64,000 nt of DNA from Achromobacter deleyi (GTDB lineage Bacteria; Pseudomonadota; Gammaproteobacteria; Burkholderiales; Burkholderiaceae_B). The stretch covers positions 3,534,001 through 3,598,000 of the forward strand of contig NZ_CP065997.1 of the NCBI RefSeq assembly GCF_016127315.1. The letters are read 5' to 3'. Shown piece after piece: positions 24,445 through 32,498 of this stretch (positions are counted from its first letter, which is position 1; every line of letters begins with the position of its first letter). Both the position numbers and the translations under genes were made by a program. The notes under the pieces are model-generated. The model had not been told where the DNA came from, ran no database searches, and was given only the letters and a program-made list of their open reading frames with translations.

Positions 24445-25077
24445 TTAAGAGCTGACTGGCATTTTCTTTGTTGGGTACTTGCTGCGAGCGGCGCGTTTGA
24501 CCTGACGGGGAAAGCTACGGCCTTGGCGCCGAGGCGGCAGGACGAAGTGGCGAGCCTCGTCCAATAGCCATTGCAGGTGCTGGGGTATGGCGCCTGCGCG
24601 GGCCAGATGCACACTGCGCAGTACGCCCACAATGGCATGACGGGCGGTATGGAAGCTGATGCGCATGGGTTCGACCTGAACGTGTTGGGCCATCAGCCGC
24701 ATGCAGCGACGCAGCAGGGTGTGGGCGATCAGCACGCCCCAGACCTCCTGCATGACCAGTTCGGGCTGACGGCTACGAAGTACGCCTTGACCTTGCTGCA
24801 ATGATTGCTTGATTTCCCTGAACCCCAGTTCGATCTCCCAGCGTTGTCGGCACAGTTGCGCCAGTTGCTGGGCCGCGAACCGTTGTGGATCAAGCATGGA
24901 AGTGATGAAGCGCCGAGGCTTGCCATCGATCTGCGTCTGGATCATTCGGGCTTGCCAGTGGCTAGGCAACTCGGGACGTAATTGCCTGGGCCGTTGCGAC
25001 ACTGGCATGCGAATGAGCCAGTCGTCCTGCCCTAACGTTTGCACGACTTCGTGGCGCAGGTTGTCCCGTGCGCGCAT
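24445..25077 (-). pseudogene. IS4-family transposase, C-terminal fragment
   Basis: 210 residues from MRARDNLRHEVVQTLG; in the same frame the sequence upstream reads GRERHWL, the usual IS4 ERHWL context, showing that coding sequence once continued. The IS4 signature Y/F-R-E-x6-E region is present as RWEIELGFREIKQSLQQGQG. The full family transposase is about 400-450 residues, so the N-terminal half with the first catalytic Asp residues is missing and the product should be inactive. Confidence 0.85.
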
Positions 25078-25155
25078 GAGCCAGTGGCGCTCCCGCCCGC
25101 AGGCAGCTCGGCCAAGGTCTCATTCAAAGTGGTTTGCAGCAAGCCAGTCAAAATA

Positions 25156-25188
25156 AAAAAGGGAACGTGTTGAACACGTTCCCTTTTT
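25156..25188. terminator. Perfect 33-base palindrome, bidirectional terminator inside the IS end
   Basis: AAAAAGGGAACGTGTT and AACACGTTCCCTTTTT are perfect 16-base arms around a single G. With A and T runs outside an 11-base GC stem, it is an ideal intrinsic terminator in both directions. It lies between the right IS end and the transposase fragment and would stop transcription entering the element from outside. Confidence 0.75.
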
Positions 25189-25287
25189 ACTCGCCTTCAG
25201 CTTCGATTGGGCTTAACTGACTGGCATTGACCCATGGGGGCCTTTTTCCTTTCTTGCGCCGTCGCTCTCGCCGGCACCCGCGCAAAC

Positions 25288-25319
25288 AAAAAGCCCTGGC
25301 ACATGGCCAGGGCTTTTTT
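25288..25319. terminator. Intrinsic terminator of the small lipoprotein gene
   Basis: AAAAAGCCCTGGC and GCCAGGGCTTTTT, perfect 13-base arms with loop ACATG, just downstream of the minus-strand lipoprotein stop; works in both directions. Confidence 0.85.
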
Positions 25320-25359
25320 CGTGATCAGCGGCGGGGGTGGTTCGCTGACTACGATGCGA

Positions 25360-25587
25360 TCAGGATGCCGGCGTGGTCGAACCGCCGGGGGCGTTGGAAC
25401 CGCCGCCAGGCGTGGTGCCAGGCGCGGGAGCCGGCGCCGGCGAGGTGGCCGGCGGCGTGCTGGAAGGCGCGGGCGTGCTCGCGCCCGGCGTGGGGTTGTT
25501 CGCGGGCGCCGGGGCATCTTCCTTCTTGTTGCACGCGCTGAGCGAGACCGCCAGCACCGACGCAATAATCAAGGTTTTGCTCATCAT
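25360..25587 (-). CDS. Small proline-rich lipoprotein
   Basis: 75 residues. Signal peptide MMSKTLIIASVLAVSLSAC with a good lipobox (LSAC, Cys19). The mature part is low complexity, Pro/Ala/Thr/Gly-rich (PAPANNPTPGASTPAPSS), probably an extended linker with no folded domain. Location: membrane-anchored periplasmic. Function unknown; similar small Pro-rich lipoproteins are common in this group. A clear terminator follows it. Confidence 0.75.
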   Translation of the reverse strand: MMSKTLIIASVLAVSLSACNKKEDAPAPANNPTPGASTPAPSSTPPATSPAPAPAPGTTPGGGSNAPGGSTTPAS

Positions 25588-25804
25588 TTTTGGACTCCTG
25601 TAGATGACGACTCTTGAAACCCCGTCAGGGGAAACCAGAATCCAGGCTACAGGAACGCGTCAGCGATGCGAGTGTGGAAATTAAAAAGGTCGCATCCCAA
25701 CGGCAACAAACCTTTCCGCACGGTGTGATGTCTTGCTTTATGTGACCCTGCGCATAGACCTCATTGCGTTCTGTGCAAGTTGGATACGCGCAGGTGTCCG
25801 GATA

Positions 25805-26998
25805 CTACGATTCGACGTAATGGATCCAGCCGGAGTCGAGCCAGTCGGCCAGGCATGAGCGGGCCTCGTCGGACAGCCGTGCGCAGGCGGGATCGGCGCA
25901 GTCCAGGCTGCGCGCGTCGGCCAGCTTGCACAGGGCGGGCGAGGCCGGCGTCATGGCGGTCTCGCCGTTGATGAAGAGCTGCTTGCCGCGATAGAGCATG
26001 CGGCTGCGGCGGTCCAGCACCAGCTTGCCATGGGCGGGCCAGTCTTCTTCCAGGTCCACGTCCAGCCCCTCGGGGCCATCGAACACGCTGAGGTTGCTGG
26101 GCTCGGTCAGCCAGCAGCCCAGGAAGCGCGAGGCCAGCGCGTCGTCGAAGCGCAGCTTGCTGACCGTTTCCAGCGTGGCTTCGACCAGCGCGTCCGGCAC
26201 CTGCGCCGGCGTGGCCACGGCGGCCTGCGCGGGGTCGCGGTAGACGGCCGACAGCTTGGGGCCGGGCAGCGCCGGTTCGCCGTAGGGGCCGCCCAGCAGG
26301 CCGACGCGCGCCATCACCTGGTCGGCGGCGGCTTCGAGCAGGCCGCGCGCCAGCGTGGCCTGCGTGGGGGCGCGGAAACCGATGGAGATGGTCATGCAGC
26401 CGTCGCCCGCGGCGATGCCGTCGTGCGCGGCCTGCGGCGGCAGGTAGAGCATGTCGCCCGGCGCCAGCACGGCTTGTTCCTCGGGCTGGAAGTGGCTGAG
26501 GATCTTGAGCGGCAGGCCGGGCTCGAGCGACAGGTCCTTCTGGCGCCCGTAGCGCCATTCGCGCTCGCCGGCGGCCTGCAGCAGGAACACGTCATAGCTG
26601 TCGAAGTGCGGGCCGACGCCGCCGCCGTGGCTGGCGATGCTGATCATCACGTCGTCCAGGCGCGCATCGGGGATGAAGCGGAACTGCTGCATCAGCTCGG
26701 CCGCGGCGTCGCTGTGCAGGTCGACGCTTTGCACCAGCAGGGTCCAGTCGCCTTCGTTGTCCTTGGGCAGGCGGGCGAAGGGGCCGCTTTCCATTTGCCA
26801 TTCGCCGTTCTCGCGCCAGATCAGGCGCGATTCGACGTCGTCGCGGCGCGCCAGCTTCTTGATCGCGGCGATGGTGACCGGCGGCTTGAAATTCGGGATG
26901 GCCTGGCGGATCAGCAGCGGCTTCTTCTGCCAGTAGCGGCGCATGAAGTCGTTGGGGCTCTGGTTGCCCAGCAGCGGCAGGGGATGGTCGAGGTTCAT
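25805..26998 (-). CDS. JmjC-type ribosomal oxygenase, RoxA/YcfD-like (50S L16 arginine hydroxylase)
   Basis: 397 residues starting [20 protein letters not shown]. The N-terminal part has [20 protein letters not shown], typical of the cupin_4 family. The iron site is HFDSYD (HxD, around residue 135) with a distal His in [20 protein letters not shown]; RoxA-type dimerisation and winged-helix regions follow. YcfD hydroxylates an arginine of ribosomal protein L16 using 2-oxoglutarate and Fe(II). Its start overlaps the mutS stop (ATGA, 26995-26998), so the two are translationally coupled. Confidence 0.88.
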   Translation of the reverse strand: MNLDHPLPLLGNQSPNDFMRRYWQKKPLLIRQAIPNFKPPVTIAAIKKLARRDDVESRLIWRENGEWQMESGPFARLPKDNEGDWTLLVQSVDLHSDAAAELMQQFRFIPDARLDDVMISIASHGGGVGPHFDSYDVFLLQAAGEREWRYGRQKDLSLEPGLPLKILSHFQPEEQAVLAPGDMLYLPPQAAHDGIAAGDGCMTISIGFRAPTQATLARGLLEAAADQVMARVGLLGGPYGEPALPGPKLSAVYRDPAQAAVATPAQVPDALVEATLETVSKLRFDDALASRFLGCWLTEPSNLSVFDGPEGLDVDLEEDWPAHGKLVLDRRSRMLYRGKQLFINGETAMTPASPALCKLADARSLDCADPACARLSDEARSCLADWLDSGWIHYVES

Positions 26999-29649
26999 TG
27001 CAGGTGCTTTTTCAGGCGGTAGAGGGCGTCCAGCGCTTCGCGCGGGGTCAGGCTGTCGGGGTCGATGCCGGCGAGTTCCTCGCGCAGCGTGTCCAGCGCC
27101 TCGATGGCGTCGGCGCGGTCGGCTTCGGCGTAGGCCTGCGCATCGGCGTCGGCCGCGGCGGAGAACAGGCCGAGCTGCGGCGTGGGCGCGCCTTGCGCCT
27201 CGAGCCGTTCGAGTTCGCGGGTGGCCTGGCGGATCACGGCGGCGGGCACGCCGGCGCGCTGCGCCACCTGGATCCCGTAGCTGCGGCTGGCCGGGCCTTC
27301 GCGCACTTCGTGCAGGAACACGATGCCGCCGGCCGATTCGGCCGCGGCCAGGTGCACGTTGGCCGAGGCGGGCTGCTCGGCCGGCAGGCGCGTCAGTTCG
27401 AAGTAGTGGGTGGCGAACAGCGTCAGCGCGCGGTTGTGCGCCAGCAGGCGGCAGGCGATGGCCCACGCCAGCGCCAGGCCGTCGTAGGTGGAGGTGCCGC
27501 GGCCGATCTCGTCCATCAGCACCAGGCTGTTGGGCGTGCTGGCCGCGAGAATGGCGGCGGCCTCGGTCATCTCCATCATGAAGGTCGAGCGTCCGCCCGC
27601 CAGGTCGTCGGCGGCGCCGATGCGGGTGAAGATGCGGTCGATGCGGCCGATGCGGGCGCGCGCCGCCGGCACGAAGCTGCCGATGCGCGCCAGCAGCACG
27701 ATCAACGCCACCTGCCGCATGTAGGTCGACTTACCGCCCATGTTGGGGCCGGTGATCAGCAGCATGCGGCGCGCCGGGTCGAGCCGGCAGCCGTTGGGCG
27801 TGAAGCGTTCGATGGCCTGCTCGACCACCGGGTGGCGGCCGGCGTCGATGTCGATGTCGGCCTGCTCGGACAGCTCGGGGGCGATCCAGTCGTGGCGCCG
27901 CGCGTGTTCGGCCAGTGCCGCCAGCGTGTCGAGCTCGGCCAGCGCGCCGGCGCAGTCGGACAGCGGGCGCACGTGTTCGGCCAGCACGTCCAGCAGTTGC
28001 TCGAACAGCCATTTTTCGCGCGCCAGCGAACGGTCCTGCGCGGACAGCACCTTGTCTTCCCAGGTCTTGAGTTCCGGGGTGATGTAGCGTTCGGCGTTCT
28101 TGAGCGTCTGGCGACGGCGGTAGTCTTCCGGCACCTTGGCGGTCTGGCCTTTGGTGACCTCGATGTAGAAGCCGTGCACGCGGTTGAATTCGACGCGCAG
28201 GTTGCTGATGCCGGTGCGCTCGCGTTCGCGCGCTTCCAGTTGCACCAGGAAGTCGCCGCCGTCGGCGGCCAGGCCGCGCAGTTCGTCGAGTTCGGCATCG
28301 AAGCCGGTGGCCAGCACGCCGCCGTCGCGGATCGCCACGGCCGGTTCGGCGGCGATGGCGCGTACCAGCAGCGCGGCCAGCGCCGGGTCCACCGACAGGT
28401 GCGAGACCAGGTCGTTCAGGCGCGGCGAGGCGGCCATGGGCGCCACCAGGTCGCGCAGCGCGGGCAGCGCCTGCAGCGCGTCGCGCAGGCTGGCCAGTTC
28501 GCGCGGACGCACCGAGCGCAGCGCCAGCCGCGCGGCGATGCGTTCGATGTCGGGGAAGGCGTTGAGCGCGCCGCGCAGCGTCTCCAGCAGGCCGGCGGAG
28601 CCGAAGGTCTGTTCGACGTCCATGCGGCCGGCCAACAGTGTCGAGATGGCTTGCTGGCGGGCGTGGGCCTGTTCGTTCTCGCGCAGCGGATGGTGCAGCC
28701 AGCGGCGCAGCAGGCGGCTGCCCATCGGCGTGCGGCAGCCGTCCAGCAGCGAGAACAGCGTGGGCGAATCCTCGCCCGACAGCGTCTGCGTCAGTTCGAG
28801 GTTGCGGCGCGTGACGGGGTCGAGCAGCACGAACTGGCCGGGACGCTCGGCCGACAGGCTCTGCACGTGCGCCAGCGCCTGTGACTGGGTGCGGGCGGCG
28901 TAGCGCAGCAGCGCGCCGGCGGCGCAGATGCCGGCCGGCATGTCTTCGATGTCGAAGCCCGCCAGCGTGTCGGTCTTGAAATGCGCCAGCAGGTGCGCGC
29001 GGGCGCCGTCGCTTTCGAAGTGCCAGTCCGGCACGCGCGAACGGGCGCCTTCGAACGGGAAGTCGAATTCGGCGCTGTCGGCGCAGACGATCTCGGCCGG
29101 CGCGACGCGGTGCAGTTCGGATTCGAGCTGCGCGGGCGCGCATTCGGTGACGCGGAAGTCGCCGCTGGCCAGGTTCAGCCAGGCCAGCCCGGCGCGCGGC
29201 GCGCGGGCGTTGCCGGATACGAACACCGCGGCCAGCGCGCGGTCGGCCTTGGCCGGCAGCAGCGCGTCGTCGGTCAGCGTGCCGGGCGTGACGATGCGCA
29301 CGATGCGGCGCTCGACCGGGCCCTTGGAGGCCGCGGGATCGCCGATCTGCTCGCAGATGGCGACGGACTCGCCCATCGCCACCAGCCGCGCCAGGTACTG
29401 CTCCATGGCGTGCACCGGCAGGCCGGCCATCGGGATGGGCGTGCCGTTGGACGAGCCGCGCTTGGTCAGCGTCAGGTTGAGCAGGCGCGCGCCGCGTTCC
29501 GCGTCTTCATAGAACATTTCATAGAAGTCGCCCATGCGGTAGAACAGCAGCAAGGGGCCCGCCTCCGCCTTCAGGCGGAGGTATTGCTGCATCATGGGGG
29601 TATGGCCCGCGTGGGCCTCGGCGGCGGTGGTCTGTGTTGCGGAATTCAT
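26995..29649 (-). CDS. mutS: DNA mismatch repair protein MutS
   Basis: 884 residues. Start [21 protein letters not shown] chosen since the mismatch-reading domain begins right after ([15 protein letters not shown] with the Phe-x-Glu-like GDFYE region); the frame is open 187 codons further up without homology. Walker [16 protein letters not shown], Walker B region [14 protein letters not shown], and the C-terminal helix-turn-helix region are all present. It binds mismatches and recruits MutL. Coupled to the RoxA-like gene downstream. Confidence 0.97.
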   Translation of the reverse strand: MNSATQTTAAEAHAGHTPMMQQYLRLKAEAGPLLLFYRMGDFYEMFYEDAERGARLLNLTLTKRGSSNGTPIPMAGLPVHAMEQYLARLVAMGESVAICEQIGDPAASKGPVERRIVRIVTPGTLTDDALLPAKADRALAAVFVSGNARAPRAGLAWLNLASGDFRVTECAPAQLESELHRVAPAEIVCADSAEFDFPFEGARSRVPDWHFESDGARAHLLAHFKTDTLAGFDIEDMPAGICAAGALLRYAARTQSQALAHVQSLSAERPGQFVLLDPVTRRNLELTQTLSGEDSPTLFSLLDGCRTPMGSRLLRRWLHHPLRENEQAHARQQAISTLLAGRMDVEQTFGSAGLLETLRGALNAFPDIERIAARLALRSVRPRELASLRDALQALPALRDLVAPMAASPRLNDLVSHLSVDPALAALLVRAIAAEPAVAIRDGGVLATGFDAELDELRGLAADGGDFLVQLEARERERTGISNLRVEFNRVHGFYIEVTKGQTAKVPEDYRRRQTLKNAERYITPELKTWEDKVLSAQDRSLAREKWLFEQLLDVLAEHVRPLSDCAGALAELDTLAALAEHARRHDWIAPELSEQADIDIDAGRHPVVEQAIERFTPNGCRLDPARRMLLITGPNMGGKSTYMRQVALIVLLARIGSFVPAARARIGRIDRIFTRIGAADDLAGGRSTFMMEMTEAAAILAASTPNSLVLMDEIGRGTSTYDGLALAWAIACRLLAHNRALTLFATHYFELTRLPAEQPASANVHLAAAESAGGIVFLHEVREGPASRSYGIQVAQRAGVPAAVIRQATRELERLEAQGAPTPQLGLFSAAADADAQAYAEADRADAIEALDTLREELAGIDPDSLTPREALDALYRLKKHLQ

Positions 29650-30031
29650 GCCCGTGATTGTATCGGGCCGGGGCGGGGTGGGGGAGGCGCGGCAGGGCTT
29701 TTGCCGCGGCGGCCTGCGCGCTAGACAAGAAAGGGCAACAGGACGATGCCGTGCATCAGGACGAACATGCCAAATAGGCTCATGGTGGCTTCGCAGCAAT
29801 GCGCCTGGCGCTTCACGCAGATCGGGACGACGGCGCCTTTCGCGGGGTTTCCGAGCCGCGGCCGCGACGTGTGTCGAAGCCTGGGCATCGATGGGGTGGG
29901 CTGCCTCGAACGACCGCATGAGGAAGCCGACAACGAATTCTAGCCAGACGCGATCGCTCGTGACACGCCGCCATGCGCTCGCGCGGTGCGAAAACGCGAC
30001 AGGCGCGGGTGGGTTGGCGGGATCTGTTTTG
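29650..30031. other. Gene-poor stretch between mutS and fecI
   Basis: About 380 bases. A minus-strand frame (29721-29933) ends in a hydrophobic stretch [20 protein letters not shown]; as an isolated 20-residue hydrophobic peptide it is conceivable but unsupported. Otherwise I see only the divergent mutS and fecI promoter regions. Confidence 0.4.
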
Positions 30032-30052
30032 AAATGAGAGTGGTTATCATTT
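30032..30052 (+). promoter_or_regulatory. Fur box upstream of the FecI-like sigma gene
   Basis: The reverse complement AAATGATAACCACTCTCATT matches the Fur consensus (GATAATGATAATCATTATC) in the typical Bordetella/Pseudomonas style TGATAAC...TCTCATT. It abuts the fecI start, indicating iron repression. Confidence 0.8.
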
Positions 30053-30616
30053 ATGATCCGCTGTCTTTCGATAATCCCGCCGCCCGTGTCGATCCGTCCA
30101 TCCTCCAGCAGTTGGCTCGCCAAGTACGCGACGATGTTTCGCGACTGGACGCGCCGCAGCGAGCATCCGCAGGAGGCCGAGGACGCGTTGCAGGATGCCG
30201 CGCTGGGCATGTTGAAGCGGCAGGGGCCGGCGCTGGCCGACCCGTGCGCCTATCTGTACCAGTCCAGCCGCAACAACCTGGTGACAGGGCTGCGCAAACT
30301 GAATCAGCGCGCGGGGCTGCCGTTGCATGATCTGGATGATGGTGAGCATCCGCATGCGGCCGACGCGGCGCAGGACCTGGACGGCGTGCAGTTGGCCCGC
30401 GCCATCGATGCCGCCTTGCGCCAGCTGCCGGAAAGATGCCGTCAGGCCTATGTCTGGCATCGGCTCGATGGCCTGACGCAGGTCGAGATCGCGGCCCGCA
30501 TGTCGGTGTCGCTCAACACGGTCGAGCGCTATATCATGCGTGCCATGCGCCACCTGCGTGATGCGCTGGATGACGCCGGCGCGGCCGTGCCTTCCCTTCC
30601 TTCCTCCTCGAAATGA
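30053..30616 (+). CDS. FecI-family ECF sigma factor
   Basis: 187 residues. Region 2 is seen in the stretch [17 protein letters not shown] with [12 protein letters not shown], and region 4 in [20 protein letters not shown] followed by [20 protein letters not shown], all close to FecI. It directs transcription of a siderophore receptor when the receptor signals through FecR. It starts immediately after a Fur box; an ATG at 30053 is used, but initiation a little downstream is possible since the first 18 residues are Pro/Ser-rich. Overlaps fecR by ATGA. Confidence 0.92.
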   Translation: MIRCLSIIPPPVSIRPSSSSWLAKYATMFRDWTRRSEHPQEAEDALQDAALGMLKRQGPALADPCAYLYQSSRNNLVTGLRKLNQRAGLPLHDLDDGEHPHAADAAQDLDGVQLARAIDAALRQLPERCRQAYVWHRLDGLTQVEIAARMSVSLNTVERYIMRAMRHLRDALDDAGAAVPSLPSSSK

Positions 30617-31599
30617 ACCCTTCGTTCGATCCTCGCGATTATTCCGACCCGCGCGACGCCGCGGCGGCGTGGTTCGCGCGAGTGCGCTCGGGCCGCATGG
30701 ACGCGGCGCAGCGCCAGGCCTTCGAGAGCTGGCTGGGGGCAGATGCGGCGCATCGCCGCGAGTACGCCCTGCTGGAACGGCTGTGGGAAGACACCGCGCA
30801 GGTCGGGTCCGCGCGCCTGCGCGCCCTGGCCGGCACGCCACCGGCCAGGCAAGGCCGGCGCCAGTGGCTGGGCTGGGCGCTGGCGGGCGGGGGCGCATTG
30901 GCCGCCGCAGGCCTTGGCGTCGGGGTGGGCCTGCCGTGGGGCGAGTCCGCCGGGTACGAGCAGGCGCTGGCCACGGCCCACGGCAAACGCCAGGCGCTGA
31001 TGCTGCCGGACCAGTCAGAGATCGAACTCAATACCGACAGCCGCGTGCGGGTCCGCTATTACGCGGATCGCCGTGAAGTGGAGCTGGAGGAAGGCGAAGC
31101 CAGTTTTTCCGTGTCGTCCGACGCGGCGCGGCCATTCGTCGTGCGGGCGGGGCGCGCGTCGGTGCGTGTCACGGGCACGCGCTTCAATGTGCGCAGGCTG
31201 GGGGACGACGCGACCGAAGTCGTCGTCAGCCAGGGCAGCGTGGAAGTGGGCGCGCGCGGCTGGCGCTTCTGGCAGCGCGAGGCGCTGGGGCCGGGGCAGG
31301 GGTTGCTTGCCAGCGCCAGCGGCTTGATGCCGATCGCCACCGTGGACGTGGCGGCGGCGACCGCTTGGCGCGAGGGGCGGGTGGTCTTCAACAACACCCC
31401 GCTGTCCAAGGCGGTGGCGGAACTGAACCGTTATGCGCCGTTCTCGATGCGGATCGAGGGCGCGGCGCTGGAGCGCGTGCGGGTGGCCGGGACGCTGAAC
31501 GTGGATTCGCCCGGCACGCTGCTGGAACTGCTGCCGCGCATCGCGCCGGTGCAGGTCCGCGCCGACGGGCCGGCGCAGTACGTGCTGGTGCCGCGCTGA
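30613..31599 (+). CDS. FecR-family anti-sigma/sigma-regulator
   Basis: 328 residues. N-terminal DUF4880 (AAAWFARVRSGRMDAAQRQA, FESWLGADAAHRREY), one membrane helix (WLGWALAGGGALAAAGLGVG, about 84-105), the periplasmic FecR domain (LMLPDQSEIELNTDSRVRV, FVVRAGRASVRVTGTRFNVR) and a C-terminal STN-like domain (VVFNNTPLSKAVAELNRYAP). It transmits ligand occupancy of the receptor to the sigma factor. Start overlaps the sigma gene stop. Confidence 0.93.
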   Translation: MNPSFDPRDYSDPRDAAAAWFARVRSGRMDAAQRQAFESWLGADAAHRREYALLERLWEDTAQVGSARLRALAGTPPARQGRRQWLGWALAGGGALAAAGLGVGVGLPWGESAGYEQALATAHGKRQALMLPDQSEIELNTDSRVRVRYYADRREVELEEGEASFSVSSDAARPFVVRAGRASVRVTGTRFNVRRLGDDATEVVVSQGSVEVGARGWRFWQREALGPGQGLLASASGLMPIATVDVAAATAWREGRVVFNNTPLSKAVAELNRYAPFSMRIEGAALERVRVAGTLNVDSPGTLLELLPRIAPVQVRADGPAQYVLVPR

Positions 31600-31631
31600 C
31601 GGCAGTGGCCGCTCGACGCGCGGCTGCTTGA

Positions 31632-32258
31632 TCAGTACAAGGTGCTGGCCACGCGCGCCGGCTGGTCGCGATCGTAGGTGACGCCGTCGAAGGTGCCGGC
31701 GGTCAGGTCCGACAGCATGCGGCCGACGCTGGGCAGCGCCGTGCGCGGGATCTGGGTGGCGGGATCCCACAGGCGAGAGCGCAGCAGCGCGCGCGAGCAC
31801 TGGAAATAGACGGTCTCCACGTCGACCACCAGGACCGAACGCGGCGACTTGCCATCGATGTCGAAGCGCGCCAGCAGCGCCGGATCCACGCTGATGCGCG
31901 CGCGGCCGTTCACGCGCAGCGTCTCGTTGACGCCCGGGACCAGGAACAGCAGCGCCACCCGCGAATCCGCGAGGATGTTGCGCAGGCTGTCGATGCGGTT
32001 GTTGCCGCGCCGGTCGGGCAGCAGCAGCGTCTTTTCGTCTTCGACGACGACGAAGCCCGCGGGGTCGCCGCGCGGCGATACGTCCAGGCCGTCCGGTCCG
32101 CAGGTTGCCAATGCCGCGAACGGCGCGGCTTCGATGAAGGCCCGGTAGTGCGGATGCACGTGATCCACCTCTTTCTTCAAAGAGGCTTCGCCGGGTTCGC
32201 CGTAGAGCGCCTGCAGGGCTGCGGCGTCGGTGACGAGATGAGCGGGATCGGTGTGCAT
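31632..32258 (-). CDS. Pyridoxamine 5'-phosphate oxidase-like FMN flavoprotein
   Basis: 208 residues, start MHTDPAHLVTDAAALQALYG. The split-barrel PPOX fold is recognisable: FAALATCGPDGLDVSPRGDP, LLLPDRRGNNRIDSLRNIL, RVALLFLVPGVNETLRVNGR, VDVETVYFQCSRALLRSRLW. This ordering with GDPAGF matches the FMN-dependent MSMEG_1061-type group rather than true PdxH. Function unknown. It lies on the opposite strand between fecR and the TonB receptor, interrupting an otherwise standard fecI-fecR-receptor set. Confidence 0.88.
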   Translation of the reverse strand: MHTDPAHLVTDAAALQALYGEPGEASLKKEVDHVHPHYRAFIEAAPFAALATCGPDGLDVSPRGDPAGFVVVEDEKTLLLPDRRGNNRIDSLRNILADSRVALLFLVPGVNETLRVNGRARISVDPALLARFDIDGKSPRSVLVVDVETVYFQCSRALLRSRLWDPATQIPRTALPSVGRMLSDLTAGTFDGVTYDRDQPARVASTLY

Positions 32259-32430
32259 GGTGGCAGGTCCATTTGCGGGGGAGGGCCCGTCGGCCCGGCG
32301 GCTTGCCGCGGGCTCGGGGATGGCATGAGCGGCTTTATAACCCGTGCGGCGCGGCGCCCCGTGTCGGGATGGTTGGTAGTATTTTGTTTCAATTTTCGCG
32401 CTGCCGTTCTTCAGGGTTCTGGGCATCCGC

Positions 32431-32472
32431 GCACTCGTTATCAATGAGTGCCGGCTTGCGAGGGGCAAGCCG
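32431..32472. promoter_or_regulatory. Paired hairpins in the leader of the TonB receptor gene
   Basis: GCACTC-N9-GAGTGC (32431-32451) is followed directly by CGGCTTGC-N5-GCAAGCCG (32452-32472), 26 bases before the start codon. The first repeat's loop contains GTTATCAATGA, similar to a half Fur site. They may end the divergent transcript or regulate the receptor mRNA. Confidence 0.4.
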
Positions 32473-32498
32473 CGGTTAACCGTTGGAACCCATAACTC

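Larger units (their letters stand above)
24431..25230 (-). mobile_element. Internally deleted IS4-family element (800 bp) with intact ends
   Basis: Terminal inverted repeats CAATGCCAGTCAGTTAAG (24432-24449 and, inverted, 25212-25229) are identical over 18 bases. They are flanked by an 8-base direct repeat CCCATGGG (24423-24430 and 25231-25238), the target duplication. The interior holds only the C-terminal half of an IS4-family transposase, so the element has lost about half its length and cannot move by itself. The left end also forms a hairpin (12-base arms, 24433-24463). Its base composition is clearly less GC-rich than its neighbours. Confidence 0.85.

Noticed and set aside
26998..28884. 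A 628-codon plus-strand frame opposite mutS
   Set aside because: Complement shadow of a certain mutS gene.
29721..29933. Small hydrophobic protein ending [20 protein letters not shown]
   Set aside because: No ribosome-binding site or conservation visible; N-terminal part looks random.
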